Numbered from the stretch's first letter, positions 25,208 to 34,846 are shown. The stretch: DNA of 64,000 nt from [Clostridium] celerecrescens 18A (GCF_002797975.1 NZ_PGET01000001.1:4886001-4950000); one strand, 5' to 3'. The notes: generated by a model from the letters alone, not told the origin. Translations and numbers: made by a program.

Positions 25208-26182
25208 TCAATCCTCAAATATAGGTTCGATACGCTCCATAATTAGTCCGATCCTGTCCTTGGCGTCCGGCATAAAAAGAGAAGCGATAGAAACAACCAT
25301 CTTTTTCTCTGTATTGATGTAAATTACGTTTCCCCCGTCTCCCAAAGCTGCATAGACAGGTTCTTTATCATCAAATATCCACCACAGGTAGCCATAAGAC
25401 AGCTGATCCAGCCTGATATGCTCCTTTGTGCTTTCTTCTATCCATTTCTTTGATATAATTTTTTTGTTTTCCCATATTCCGCCGTTTAAATACAATTGGC
25501 CAATTTTTGCCATATCCGAAGGCGTCAGGAAGAGCCCCCAGCTTGCCGTGTTTACCCCTTGTGGATCAACGACCCAACCGCTGGTGTTTTTATCATTCAT
25601 AACGGCGATATGCTCTTCTTTATTACGCAGTATCACATTGCGAGTAACCTTGATTCCCAGCGGCGAGAATAAATTCTCTGCTGCGAAATCAAGTACCGGC
25701 TGCCCCGTCGCTCTCACGAGAATGCCTGACAAGATATGTGTACCTATGATGGGAGAATACATGAATTCTCCTGTATATTTCTCGCCTCCCAAGAAATCAA
25801 GGGCGGCATTTACCCAGTTATCGCTGGCGAAAAACTCCTCGTATGGCTCAGACTTATATTTATATGGGGCCGTCATGGTAAGCAAATTCTTAAGCGTAAT
25901 TCCTTGTATTGTTTTTTCGCCTGCTTTAACAGTGTAATCCGGGAAAAAGTCTAATACCTTCTGGTCTGCACTTTTGATAAAGCCCTTATCAACAGCGATA
26001 CCAATCAATACAGAAAATACGCTCTTTGTCACCGAAAAAACATGAACGGCATTGTCAGCGGTATATCCATTAAAATAGTTTTCATATAGTTTTACACCAT
26101 TTTTTTGTACAAGTATGCCTGCGATATTGCTATAGTCACTGCTAATCGTCTTTTCAAGCTCTTTCATTTTTTCCTGATTCAT
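25208..26182 (-). CDS. Serine hydrolase, beta-lactamase/class C esterase family
   Basis: 324 residues. The SxxK nucleophile motif is in FSVTKSVFSVLIG (Ser-Val-Thr-Lys, about residues 50-53). A Tyr in EFMYSPIIGTHIL occupies the YxN region (here YSP), and the third motif region reads LGDGGN. There is no signal peptide, so the protein appears cytoplasmic, unlike true class C beta-lactamases. Members hydrolyse esters or peptides of varied kinds. It is a single-gene unit, convergent with glycan cluster 1 and divergent from the sensor module. An AAGGAGGAAATT ribosome site precedes the start. Confidence 0.88.
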   Translation of the reverse strand: MNQEKMKELEKTISSDYSNIAGILVQKNGVKLYENYFNGYTADNAVHVFSVTKSVFSVLIGIAVDKGFIKSADQKVLDFFPDYTVKAGEKTIQGITLKNLLTMTAPYKYKSEPYEEFFASDNWVNAALDFLGGEKYTGEFMYSPIIGTHILSGILVRATGQPVLDFAAENLFSPLGIKVTRNVILRNKEEHIAVMNDKNTSGWVVDPQGVNTASWGLFLTPSDMAKIGQLYLNGGIWENKKIISKKWIEESTKEHIRLDQLSYGYLWWIFDDKEPVYAALGDGGNVIYINTEKKMVVSIASLFMPDAKDRIGLIMERIEPIFED

Positions 26183-26331
26183 ATAATTTCCTCCTTTAAG
26201 TTATAAAGGATATCCTTAAGATTAGGATAGGTCAATTAAAAATCAATTGCAAGACCTATTTCTAAATAATTAAAATATTAACAATTATGATAACTTTTCT
26301 GTCAGTCCGGTTAAAATCAGCCTGTTTTCCA

Positions 26332-26360
26332 TTTATTTTTTCCCCGTGATTTAGTATAAT
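26332..26360 (+). promoter_or_regulatory. Promoter of the sugar-sensing two-component module
   Basis: TTTATT (26332-26337), 17 bases, TATAAT (26355-26360), 32 bases before the start at 26393. It makes the alternative ATG at 26375 unlikely, since that would leave a leader of only a few bases. The upstream region 26183-26331 is AT-rich without a gene. Confidence 0.65.
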
Positions 26361-26392
26361 GGTTCTAGTGCTATATGAAAAAGGGGATAACC

Positions 26393-27412
26393 ATGGATAA
26401 CAGAAAGAAAAGCCTGCTGCTGCTGGTTCTGGGGGGATTGTCCAGTATCGTATTTCTTACGCTTTTGACCACCTCCTTTTACGGATTCGTGTTAAAAAGG
26501 ATCGGGGTTGAACATGCGGAAAATACCAGAACCTACCGGTACCACTATGTCATGATCATCAATGACCTGGATTCTCATTTTTGGAATGACGTGTACCAGA
26601 GCGTACGGAAAGAAGCGGCCTTACACGATGCTTATGTGGAACTTAAGGGAAGGAATCAGTCATCGGAATATAATGCTGTGGATTTTATGGACATGAGCAT
26701 AGCGGCAAAGGTAGATGGGATCCTTTTGGAATTTACGGGAGAAGAGAAGCTGGAAGAACGGATCAATGAAGCGGCTGCAAAAGGAATACCTGTGGTAACG
26801 ATATTAAACGATGCTCCTGCTACGGACCGGAAAAGCTATGTTGGAATTAATTCCTATGAGCTGGGGCAGGAATATGGTAATCAGATTTTAAAGATTTTAC
26901 CCCAGGATTCCCGGAAGGCCAGAGTGATGATGCTCCTCCATGACAATTCCATTGACAGCAACCAGTCCCAGATTTTTAATCAGATCAACAACCGGATGGT
27001 CACTTCAAGGGAAACTATGGACCGGATTAAGGTGGAAGAGATCAAGATCCCATCCGGACGGGCATTTGAAGCTGAGGAAATTGTGCGCAACTTATTTCAG
27101 AACCCCCAGGGTCCCCCGGACATTATTGTCTGCATGGATGAGGTGGATACGGAGGCCGTGTATCAGGCGGTCATAGACTATAACAGCGTAGGTAAGACAC
27201 AGGTCATCGGCTATTATAAATCAAAGGCAGCCTTAGAGGCGGTGAGAAAGGGGACGATGGCTATGACTCTTTACATTGACACCGACCAGATGGGGAAATT
27301 CAGTGTGCAGGCTCTTACCGAATCCATACATGACGGGAGGACCAATTCCTTTTACAGCGTGGACCTGCAGTTTGTGACAAAGGAAAATACGTCAGATTTC
27401 ATGAGTAATTAG
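26393..27412 (+). CDS. Membrane-anchored sugar-binding sensor protein (XylFII-like)
   Basis: 339 residues from ATG 26393 (AAGGGG ribosome site). An N-terminal membrane anchor (LLLLVLGGLSSIVFLTLL) lacks a lipobox, so it is tethered by an uncleaved signal helix. The rest is a type 1 periplasmic-binding fold: YHYVMIINDLDSHFWNDVY, DGILLEFTG, GIPVVTILNDAP, and YVGINSYELGQEYGNQIL. It lies 10 bases before a LytS-type kinase gene. In Clostridium beijerinckii a XylFII-LytS-YesN set senses D-xylose outside the cell and induces the xylose transporter. This gene occupies the XylFII position, but its ligand is unverified. Confidence 0.85.
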   Translation: MDNRKKSLLLLVLGGLSSIVFLTLLTTSFYGFVLKRIGVEHAENTRTYRYHYVMIINDLDSHFWNDVYQSVRKEAALHDAYVELKGRNQSSEYNAVDFMDMSIAAKVDGILLEFTGEEKLEERINEAAAKGIPVVTILNDAPATDRKSYVGINSYELGQEYGNQILKILPQDSRKARVMMLLHDNSIDSNQSQIFNQINNRMVTSRETMDRIKVEEIKIPSGRAFEAEEIVRNLFQNPQGPPDIIVCMDEVDTEAVYQAVIDYNSVGKTQVIGYYKSKAALEAVRKGTMAMTLYIDTDQMGKFSVQALTESIHDGRTNSFYSVDLQFVTKENTSDFMSN

Positions 27413-27422
27413 TGGAGCAGCT

Positions 27423-28934
27423 ATGAAAAATAAATGGAAACACCTATGGGAAAACTTACCGATTGCCCGCAAGCTGTTTTTGGAAGTTGCGGTAACGGCA
27501 GCCACGCTTTTTGCCAGCAATTTATTCATCTACGCCCAAATCAACCAGATGGTGGAGCGTATGAATTCTGTATACATAAGCAATGTGAATCTCAATGAGC
27601 TGTCGGATGTTTTTTCCGATGTACAGAATTTCATGTACAAATACTTGCAGGTAAAGGATTCCGAGTCCTTAACCGATTATTACCGGGCGGAGCAGGATTA
27701 CAGGAAGCTGTTAGAGGGGCTTAATGTTGCGGTAACGGATAATCAGATTCAGATCCTGGAAAAAAATATCCGCAACATGTCGGATAGCTATCTGGCCATC
27801 ACAGATGAGACAGTACAGGCCAAGCGGGGGCAGAATGTAGAAAAGTATAAAAGCTCTTACGAATCAGCTCTAAAGCTTTACCAGTTCATCAACCGTGACA
27901 TTTCAGTCTTAAACAGCCGGCAGTTTAAAAACAATTCCGCCAGCTATCAGACCCTGCAGGCCGCCCTTCAGTATCTGGAGGTCATAAGTACTGTGATCTT
28001 AATGATCGTGATGGTCATAAGCCTGACGGTCATGATGATGATGACAAAGGATATCGTTACACCGCTCACCAACTTAGCTCATACGGCAAAGCTTGTAGGG
28101 CAGGGAAATTTCCATGTAAAGGTACCATCCTTAGGTACCGGAGATGAACTGGGGATCGTAACCGGAACCTTTAATCAAATGGTGGACAGTTTGGACGAGT
28201 ATGTGAATAAAATTAAGGAGAGCGCGGAAAAAGAGCAGGAGATGAAGGAGCGGGAGCTTTTAATGGAAAACCACTTAAAGGAAGCCCAGTTAAAGTATCT
28301 TCAGTCCCAGATCAATCCCCATTTTCTTTTTAATTCCTTAAACGCCGGAGTTCAGCTGGCTATGATGGAGGATGCAGAGAAGACCTCGGTATTTATGGAA
28401 AAGATGGCGGACTTTTTCCGCTATAATGTAAAAAAGAGTTCAAAGGATGCCACCATCCGTGAAGAGGTGGATGCAGTGGAGAACTATGTTTATATATTGA
28501 ATGTTCGTTTTGCAGGTGATATCCGATACCATTCAAAGCTCGATGAGGAGGCAATGGATTTTTCCATTCCAAGCATGATTTTACAGCCCCTGGTGGAAAA
28601 TGCGGTGAACCATGGGATCCGGAATATCGAACGGCCGGGAGAAATTTATCTGACCGTAGAGAACCTTGAGGAGAAAATAGAAATCCGCATCAGGGATAAT
28701 GGGGCTGGAATGGAAATGGAAACCCTTGAAAGGATCCTGGCCGGAGGACAAGCCGCGGAAGGGGGGAATTCTACCGGGATCGGTATTCACAATGTTATAT
28801 CCCGGTTGGAGCTTTATTATAATGATGACGGTATTTTCCATATGTTCAGTGATGGGAAGGATAAAGGAACCACTGTGGTATTAAGGATTCCAAAAAGAGA
28901 GGGAGATGTACATGTTTCGCATACTAGTAGCTGA
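27423..28934 (+). CDS. LytS/YesM-type sensor histidine kinase
   Basis: 503 residues. Membrane helix 1 is about residues 19-39, an extracytoplasmic sensor of about 150 residues is mostly helical, and helix 2 is about 187-208. A HAMP domain follows (DIVTPLTNLAHTAK ... DELGIVTGTFNQMV). The phospho-acceptor is in QINPHFLFNSLN (His about 298), with LQPLVENAVNHGI as the N-box and DNGAGME and GIGIHNVISRLELYY as G-boxes. It probably receives the ligand signal from the binding protein encoded 10 bases upstream and phosphorylates the regulator whose gene overlaps its 3' end. Confidence 0.94.
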   Translation: MKNKWKHLWENLPIARKLFLEVAVTAATLFASNLFIYAQINQMVERMNSVYISNVNLNELSDVFSDVQNFMYKYLQVKDSESLTDYYRAEQDYRKLLEGLNVAVTDNQIQILEKNIRNMSDSYLAITDETVQAKRGQNVEKYKSSYESALKLYQFINRDISVLNSRQFKNNSASYQTLQAALQYLEVISTVILMIVMVISLTVMMMMTKDIVTPLTNLAHTAKLVGQGNFHVKVPSLGTGDELGIVTGTFNQMVDSLDEYVNKIKESAEKEQEMKERELLMENHLKEAQLKYLQSQINPHFLFNSLNAGVQLAMMEDAEKTSVFMEKMADFFRYNVKKSSKDATIREEVDAVENYVYILNVRFAGDIRYHSKLDEEAMDFSIPSMILQPLVENAVNHGIRNIERPGEIYLTVENLEEKIEIRIRDNGAGMEMETLERILAGGQAAEGGNSTGIGIHNVISRLELYYNDDGIFHMFSDGKDKGTTVVLRIPKREGDVHVSHTSS

Positions 28935-30498
28935 TGATGAGGGGATCATGCTGGAATCCATCAGTCATATCATAAGGTCCAATTTCGGCAGTGATTGTGA
29001 GATTGTCTGTGTCAAGACAGGCAGGGCAGTCATTGAACAGGCCGGCTCCTTCCGGCCAGATATTGCATTTGTGGATATACAGATGCCTGGATTAAACGGA
29101 ATCCAGGCAATCAGGGAGGTGCGTAAATTCAATCCTTCCGTTGTATTCATTATCATAACAGCCTATGATAAATTTTCTTATGCCCAGGAAGCGGTGAACT
29201 TAGGGGTCATGGAGTTTATCATGAAGCCGGTCAATAAAAAGAAGATCCTGGATGTGTGCGTAAAGGCCATGCACCAGGTGGAGGAGGCCAGGCAGAAGTT
29301 AAGCGATGATTTAAAGATCAGGGAAAAGCTTGAGATTGTAATTCCCATGATCGAAAGCGGGTTCATCTACAGTGTGCTTCAAGAGGATCTGGAGCTTTCT
29401 AAGAACGGATACATTGAAATGCTGGACATAAAAAGCCCTTATGGCTTTATGATTATTCTGGAATTCGGGGACAGCATTGAGGGAGGGAACATGACCAATG
29501 CCATAGGGGTCAGTGTCCGGGTGAACAAATATTATCCCATGGTCAGAGAGATTGTAAAGGATTATTTTGATTGTGTCATGGGGCCTGCCATGGGAAACCG
29601 GCTGGTGCTTTTCCTATCCTTTGAACAGGAAAAGGTACGGTATGAGGAGCGGGTGGAAATCATTACAAGGACCCGGAATATGATCTATAAGCTGGAAAGC
29701 ACCACAGATATCAAGTGCAGGGGAGGGATCGGTTCTGTAAAACCTCTGGAAGGGATCAGGGACTCCTATAAAGAGGCCTTAAAATCCTTACGGGACAGCG
29801 ACAGCCATGTAGTGCATATCACGGACATCCCGGCAGTGGCTGATTATGACGGAGAATATCCCCTGGACTTAGAAAACCAGTACCTTCAAAGGGGGACAAA
29901 GGCGGACCGGGAAGGAACGTTGTCCTGTGCCGGTGAATTTTTTGACTGGATGCTGGTTCACGACGGAAATGTGAGGTCCAATATTGAGGTAAAGATACTG
30001 GAGCTGGTCATGAGGCTTGAGAGACGGGCTTTTGAGGCAGGGAATGTCCGTTATGGTTTCCGTTATCGGGAGAACTACTTAGAAGAACTGAAAGAAGCCG
30101 CCGATACGGATGCGCTTAGACGCTGGTTTTTAAATAAGACAAGGGAGGTATGTGAAAACATCAGCACTTCAAGGGAGAAAGAATATGAAAATGTGGTTTC
30201 CAGAGTTAAGAGTTATATTGATGAGAATTATGCCAAGGACATTTCTCTTGACGACGTTTCCCGAATGGTTGACATAAGTCCTTATTATTTCAGTAAATTA
30301 TTCAAGCAGGAGGTGGGAGAGAACTTTATAGAGTATGTAACCAGAACCAGGATTAAAAACGCCAGGCGTCTTCTGGAAGATTCCAGATACAGCATTAAGG
30401 AGGTATGTATTATGTCCGGCTACAGCGATCCCAATTATTTCAGCCGGATATTCAAAAAGTATGAAGGGATGACGCCAAGCGAATATAGGGAGAGGTAA
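28912..30498 (+). CDS. YesN-type response regulator (receiver plus AraC DNA-binding domain)
   Basis: 528 residues from ATG 28912. An in-frame ATG at 28906 is possible, but GAGAGGGAG is better spaced for 28912. The receiver has ADDE (7-10) and phospho-acceptor Asp55 in IAFVDIQMPG, with a conserved MKPVNKKK lysine. A middle region of about 280 residues resembles the YesN linker. The C-terminal AraC domain has two HTH motifs (ISLDDVSRMVDISPYYFSKLF and YSIKEVCIMSGYSDPNYFSR, quoted by segment). It overlaps the kinase gene by 23 bases. The likely target is the sugar ABC operon at 36099-40061. Confidence 0.93.
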   Translation: MFRILVADDEGIMLESISHIIRSNFGSDCEIVCVKTGRAVIEQAGSFRPDIAFVDIQMPGLNGIQAIREVRKFNPSVVFIIITAYDKFSYAQEAVNLGVMEFIMKPVNKKKILDVCVKAMHQVEEARQKLSDDLKIREKLEIVIPMIESGFIYSVLQEDLELSKNGYIEMLDIKSPYGFMIILEFGDSIEGGNMTNAIGVSVRVNKYYPMVREIVKDYFDCVMGPAMGNRLVLFLSFEQEKVRYEERVEIITRTRNMIYKLESTTDIKCRGGIGSVKPLEGIRDSYKEALKSLRDSDSHVVHITDIPAVADYDGEYPLDLENQYLQRGTKADREGTLSCAGEFFDWMLVHDGNVRSNIEVKILELVMRLERRAFEAGNVRYGFRYRENYLEELKEAADTDALRRWFLNKTREVCENISTSREKEYENVVSRVKSYIDENYAKDISLDDVSRMVDISPYYFSKLFKQEVGENFIEYVTRTRIKNARRLLEDSRYSIKEVCIMSGYSDPNYFSRIFKKYEGMTPSEYRER

Positions 30499-30503
30499 GT
30501 GTT

Positions 30504-31556
30504 ATGAAAATGGGTCGAGGGAGATTGTTACTGGTGGTGATACTCTGTTGTGCCTTGACGGCGGGCTGTGTAAATACCAAGGCAGAGGCAGAGACCGAGG
30601 TATCGGCAAAGGTCGGGGATAGGCCCTTGCAGATCGGGTTAAGTATTGATTCTTTTGTGATCGAGCGGTGGATTAGGGACCGGGATGTTTTTGTATCAAC
30701 CGCAAAGGAACTTGGGGCAGAGGTTAATGTACAAAATGCAAACGGGGATGTAAACGAACAGATCGAACAGATAAAGTACTTTATAAAAAAGCAGATGGAT
30801 GTAATCGTAGTGGTGGCAGGGGACTGCGAAGCTTTATCCGATGTTATGAAAAAGGCAAAGGAGGCGGGAATCAAGACCATGAGCTATGACCGCCTGATCC
30901 AGAATGCGGACAGCGATATGTACATATCTTTTGACAACAGGGAGGTCGGAATACTCATGGCGGAAAGCCTGTTAAGAGACATTCCTGAGGGAGGTAAGAT
31001 TTTTATGATCCAGGGTCCTGAAACGGATTATAATGTGGCATTGGTCCGGGAGGGTTTTGATTCGGTAATAAAAGGGAGAAATCTGGAAGTGGTTTATAAA
31101 AGCAACTGTGAGGGCTGGCTTTCCGAGCATGCCTTTGACTATGCCAAAGAAGCGCTGGAAGAGCATCCGGATGTGAAGGGGATCATGTGCGGAAATGACG
31201 ATTTGGCGACCCAGGTATTCCGAGCCCTGTCTGAGGACAGAATGGCAGGAAAAGTCTGCCTGGTAGGCCAGGATGGAGATCTGATGGCCTGTCAGAGGAT
31301 TGTGGAAGGAACCCAGAATATGACAGCCTTTAAATCCGTGGAGGAAGAAGCCAGAATCGCAGCGGAATACGCGGTAAAGCTTGGGAAGGGAGAGCCTTTG
31401 GAAGGTATTGTGACAACCATTGACGATGGAACTTATGATGTTCCAAGTCTTGAGTTAAGGCCGGTTGCAGTTACCAGGGAAAATATGGATTCCGTTATCA
31501 TTCAGGGAGGATTCCATGGTAAGGAAGATGTATACCTGAATGTGAAACAGCAGTAA
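30504..31556 (+). CDS. Sugar-binding lipoprotein (XylF-like, type 1 periplasmic-binding fold)
   Basis: 350 residues. The lipoprotein signal runs LLLVVILCCALTAGC with Cys at about residue 22 as anchor. The binding fold shows IGLSIDSFVIERW, NANGDVNEQIEQIKYFI, DVIVVVAGDCEAL, MSYDRLIQNAD and KGIMCGNDDLATQ, which correspond to the D-xylose and arabinose-binding subgroup. It starts 5 bases after the regulator gene and is cotranscribed. It resembles the binding protein at 36099 (both share SYDRLI followed by MNSDA- or QNAD-type loops), so it may be an older duplicate that belonged to the transporter before the tna cassette arrived. Confidence 0.9.
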   Translation: MKMGRGRLLLVVILCCALTAGCVNTKAEAETEVSAKVGDRPLQIGLSIDSFVIERWIRDRDVFVSTAKELGAEVNVQNANGDVNEQIEQIKYFIKKQMDVIVVVAGDCEALSDVMKKAKEAGIKTMSYDRLIQNADSDMYISFDNREVGILMAESLLRDIPEGGKIFMIQGPETDYNVALVREGFDSVIKGRNLEVVYKSNCEGWLSEHAFDYAKEALEEHPDVKGIMCGNDDLATQVFRALSEDRMAGKVCLVGQDGDLMACQRIVEGTQNMTAFKSVEEEARIAAEYAVKLGKGEPLEGIVTTIDDGTYDVPSLELRPVAVTRENMDSVIIQGGFHGKEDVYLNVKQQ

Positions 31557-31602
31557 TGTTTTCTTGTCGTGAAAAAGTCCTGATTATTCAGGGCTTTTTT
31601 TT
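31551..31602 (+). terminator. Terminator of the sensor module; copy 1 of a flanking direct repeat
   Basis: AAAAAGTCCTGA pairs with TCAGGGCTTTTT around a 4-base loop and runs into T8. The block from CAGTA (31551) to the T run recurs at 35946-35999 with about 43 of 52 positions equal by eye, on the other side of the tryptophan cassette. Between 31603 and 31787 there is no gene I can support. Confidence 0.9.
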
Positions 31603-31722
31603 GTAATCCCTTATGGATATCTCCCGGGATGCACTTTAAGTATCTGATCAAATGCGCCTGTTGGGAATATATCATAATAAAAATGTTGTTATGCCATACT
31701 TTTTAGTCATTTTACAAAATGA

Positions 31723-31752
31723 TTGAATTGTAATAAAATAAAAACATATTAA
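31723..31752 (+). promoter_or_regulatory. Candidate tnaA promoter
   Basis: TTGAAT (31723-31728), 18 bases, TATTAA (31747-31752), in a very AT-rich stretch ending 35 bases before the tnaA start. A palindromic CATTTTACAAAATG at 31709-31722 lies immediately upstream and could be an operator for the neighbouring LysR protein. Confidence 0.4.
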
Positions 31753-31787
31753 ATATATACAAAAAAATAAAAGGAGAGAAAACAATT

Positions 31788-33179
31788 ATGGCTGTAAAGT
31801 ATATTCCGGAACCATTCAGAATTAAAATGGTAGAGCGAATTAAAATGTTAACTCGAGAGGAACGCATTGAAAAAATCAAAGAGGCTAAGTATAATATGTT
31901 TGGGTTAAGGGGCGAAGATGTTTATATTGACCTTTTAACCGACAGCGGAACCAATGCTATGAGTGATGACCAATGGTCAGGCGTTATGAAGGGTGATGAA
32001 GCATATGCCGGTTCATCCAGTTACTATAAATTATTTGATGCCGGTAAGGATATATTCGGTTATGATTTTATACAGCCGGTTCACCAGGGCCGTGCTGGTG
32101 AGAAGGTACTTTTTCCTATTTTCCTTTCCAAAGGCAAATATGCTATTTCCAATATGTTCTTTGATACAACAAGAGCTCATGTAGAATTGGCAGGAGCCAG
32201 AGCCATCGACTGTGTGGTAGAAGAAGCAAAAAATCCTTCTGTAAGAGCTCCCTTTAAAGGCAACATGGATGTTGTTAAATTAGAAAGACTGATCAATGAA
32301 CTTGGTGCTGAAAATGTTGGTCTTGTTGTAATGACGATTACGAACAACTCAGCGGGCGGTCAGCCTGTATCCATGGCTAACATGAGAGAGGTATCAGAAA
32401 TCTGTAAAAAGTATCATATTCCTCTTAATATCGATGCTGCAAGATATGCTGAAAATGCTTTTTTCTTAAAGCAGCGGGAAGAAGAATGCAAAGATATGTC
32501 CATAAAAGAGATTGTCAACAAAATCTTCAGCTATGGCGATATGTTTACGATGTCTGCCAAAAAGGATACCATCGTAAATATCGGAGGTCTGATTGGAGTT
32601 AAGGATGGCAATTCACCAATAATATTAAAAGTGAAAGCAAACTGTATTTCTTTCGAAGGATTTTTTACTTATGGGGGACTTTCCGGACGCGATCTTGAAG
32701 CCCTGGCAATTGGACTTTACGAAGGAATCGACGAAGACTTCTTAAGATACCGCATCGGCCAGATGGAATACCTGGCAGCTAAATTAGATGATGCAGGAAT
32801 CGCTTACCAATCCCCGGTTGGGGGTCATGGAGTCTTTGTAGATGCGGCAGAATTTTTCCCGCATATCCCATATAATGAATTCCCTGCTCAGGTGCTTGCA
32901 ATAGAGCTTTACAAAGAGGCTGGAATCCGTACCTGTGACATCGGTTCTTTTATGCTGGGTAATGACCCTGATACCGGAGTTCAGCTTCATTCCGAGTTTG
33001 AATTTACCCGCTTTGCGATTCCACGCCGTGTTTATACACAGGCACATATTGACATTATGGCAGATGCATTAATCGCAATCAAGCAAAGAGCGTCCGAAAT
33101 TGAACGAGGATACCGCATCACCTGGGAGCCGCCGATTTTACGTCACTTCCAGGCATCTTTGGAACCCATCGAATATTAG
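31788..33179 (+). CDS. tnaA: Tryptophanase (PLP-dependent L-tryptophan indole-lyase)
   Basis: 463 residues, normal for the tryptophanase/tyrosine phenol-lyase family. Conserved blocks are [47 protein letters not shown] and MSAKKD with the PLP lysine near residue 259. Two residues favour tryptophanase: IGSF where phenol-lyase has the substrate-binding Arg (RG), and LRHF with the histidine equivalent to E. coli His463 where phenol-lyase has Phe. The enzyme splits tryptophan into indole, pyruvate and ammonia. It is followed by an NSS transporter, as in known tna-tnaT pairs. Codon use is more AT-rich than in the glycan genes. AAGGAGAG gives the ribosome site. Confidence 0.92.
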   Translation: MAVKYIPEPFRIKMVERIKMLTREERIEKIKEAKYNMFGLRGEDVYIDLLTDSGTNAMSDDQWSGVMKGDEAYAGSSSYYKLFDAGKDIFGYDFIQPVHQGRAGEKVLFPIFLSKGKYAISNMFFDTTRAHVELAGARAIDCVVEEAKNPSVRAPFKGNMDVVKLERLINELGAENVGLVVMTITNNSAGGQPVSMANMREVSEICKKYHIPLNIDAARYAENAFFLKQREEECKDMSIKEIVNKIFSYGDMFTMSAKKDTIVNIGGLIGVKDGNSPIILKVKANCISFEGFFTYGGLSGRDLEALAIGLYEGIDEDFLRYRIGQMEYLAAKLDDAGIAYQSPVGGHGVFVDAAEFFPHIPYNEFPAQVLAIELYKEAGIRTCDIGSFMLGNDPDTGVQLHSEFEFTRFAIPRRVYTQAHIDIMADALIAIKQRASEIERGYRITWEPPILRHFQASLEPIEY

Positions 33180-33208
33180 ATGATATCCGACATCAGGGGG
33201 TATTTACT

Positions 33209-34711
33209 ATGCGTGATCAATGGAATAGCAGAACAGGATTTTTATTTGCAGCAATTGGGGCTGCGGTAGGATTAGGTAATTTATGGAGATTTCCGTTTCA
33301 AGCTTATAAAAATGGTGGAGGAGCATTTTTTCTTCCATACTTTGTAGCTATTATTACATGTGCCGTTCCCTTAATGATCATGGAATACACCTATGGTCGG
33401 AGAATACGTGGTGGTTCCACAAAGGCATTTGCCAAACTGAAAAAAAAGTTTGAGATTATTGGCTGGGTACAGGTTATGGTACCGATCGTAGTCATGATGT
33501 TCTACAGCACCATTATTTCCATATCTGTGGTCTTTATGATCTACTGTATCGGTCATGCCTTCGGTATGGTAAACTGGATGAGCAATCCAGGACCACTCTT
33601 AGGTGCTATTACCGGGCAGGCCCGGAATGCCTTCGACTTTGCAAGCGGTTTCAGTCTTTATATGCTGGGTGCAGTGGTTGTCGTATGGTTTGCAAACTGG
33701 GCCATCGTCCGGCAGGGAATTTCCGGAGGTATTGAAAAAGCCTCAAAGATATTTACACCTCTGCTCATGATTCTTATGATAATTTTTATGATTAATTCCA
33801 TGAGGTTAGAGGGGGCCAGTATTGGGTTAAATGCGTTATTTACACCTGATTTTTCTAAAATTTTAAACCCCAGTATATGGGTTGCAGCATATGCACAGGT
33901 GTTTTTCTCCACCACACTTGCAGTGGGTGTTATGATTGCATATGGCTCTTATCTGGGAGAAAAACAGGATATCGTAAACAACTCGTTTATCACGGTACTG
34001 TCAAACAGCTCGTTTGATATTATTGCAGGGATTACCGTATTTTCAACCCTGGGATTTTTGGTCAATAAACAGGGAGTTTCTTTTGACTCGTTTGGAAACG
34101 GAGCCGGAGTTGCTTTTATCGCATTTCCTATCGCAATTTCAACCATGTCATCTAATATTGTGGTTCAGGGCATTTTAGGATTTTTATTCTTCTTCTGCTT
34201 ATTTATTGCCGGTATTTCCTCCAGTATTTCTATGCTTGAGGCATTTAATACCGCAGCCCTGGATAAATTTAAGATTTCACGTAAAAAGCTAACAGGCATC
34301 ATATCCATCGTCGGTTTTATTGGAAGTGCCACCTTTGCTACATACTGCGGATTCAATTTTATTTTGGATCTTGTGGATTCTTACGTGGCAAACTATATAA
34401 TTGCTACTCTTGGACTGGTGGAAGTGATTGCAATCAGTCACATTTATGGTACGGAGAAACTCCGGGAAGATGCAAACCAATATTCTGACTTCAAGGTCGG
34501 TATATGGTGGGATTATTTACTAAAATATTTTACGCCGATATTGCTTGGAATTACCGTCATTACAAACTTTGTATCCGGTATTATGAAGATGTTTGGTATG
34601 GATTCTGTAACCTTGTTGTCAAATGTTGTGTTCGGCTGGGGAACTGTTGTACTTATGATCGGTGTTGCCATTGTGTTCAGTAAACGCCCATGGCAAGTTG
34701 AAATTGAATAA
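33209..34711 (+). CDS. Sodium-dependent amino-acid transporter, NSS family (tryptophan transporter TnaT-like)
   Basis: 500 residues with 11-12 membrane segments. The NSS signature is in helix 1: GAAVGLGNLWRFPFQAYKNG, with the unwound ion- and substrate-binding region. GGGAFFLPYF and PLMIMEYTYGR follow, all diagnostic of LeuT/TnaT-like carriers. It starts 29 bases after tnaA with an AGGGGG site, so it should import tryptophan with sodium for the lyase. The substrate is inferred from context. A 35-residue accessory peptide gene follows directly. Confidence 0.92.
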   Translation: MRDQWNSRTGFLFAAIGAAVGLGNLWRFPFQAYKNGGGAFFLPYFVAIITCAVPLMIMEYTYGRRIRGGSTKAFAKLKKKFEIIGWVQVMVPIVVMMFYSTIISISVVFMIYCIGHAFGMVNWMSNPGPLLGAITGQARNAFDFASGFSLYMLGAVVVVWFANWAIVRQGISGGIEKASKIFTPLLMILMIIFMINSMRLEGASIGLNALFTPDFSKILNPSIWVAAYAQVFFSTTLAVGVMIAYGSYLGEKQDIVNNSFITVLSNSSFDIIAGITVFSTLGFLVNKQGVSFDSFGNGAGVAFIAFPIAISTMSSNIVVQGILGFLFFFCLFIAGISSSISMLEAFNTAALDKFKISRKKLTGIISIVGFIGSATFATYCGFNFILDLVDSYVANYIIATLGLVEVIAISHIYGTEKLREDANQYSDFKVGIWWDYLLKYFTPILLGITVITNFVSGIMKMFGMDSVTLLSNVVFGWGTVVLMIGVAIVFSKRPWQVEIE

Positions 34712-34727
34712 CTAAGGGGGAATTACT

Positions 34728-34835
34728 ATGAATCCATTTGCATTGGCTATGATGATTGTTGGCTGTTCTGTTGTATGGGGTGGGCTGTTTCTATGTGTTG
34801 GCATAGCCCTGACTAAAAAACCAGAGAATAAATAA
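34728..34835 (+). CDS. Small single-helix accessory subunit of the NSS transporter (MetS-like)
   Basis: A 35-residue ORF: MNPFALAMMIV start, one hydrophobic helix (about residues 5-29) and a short basic tail KKPENK. It begins 16 bases after the transporter stop with an AAGGGGG ribosome site at 34714-34720. Small one-helix proteins of this kind are encoded after NSS transporters in many bacteria; MetS beside MetP of Corynebacterium is the studied case, where it is required for transport. It is too short for routine gene callers. Confidence 0.8.
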   Translation: MNPFALAMMIVGCSVVWGGLFLCVGIALTKKPENK

Positions 34836-34846
34836 GACAAAAAATC

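Noticed and set aside
31629..31706. A 25-residue ORF with a single Trp codon at position 12, placed like a TnaC leader peptide upstream of tnaA.
   Set aside because: It has no ribosome site, ends without the TnaC terminal proline, and begins directly after the upstream terminator. The best promoter candidate (31723-31752) lies downstream of it, so it is probably not on the tnaA transcript.
31788..33179. Reading the PLP lyase as tyrosine phenol-lyase.
   Set aside because: The [10 protein letters not shown] block is phenol-lyase-like. However, the substrate Arg position reads IG as in tryptophanase, and the late LRHF histidine and most other blocks follow tryptophanase.
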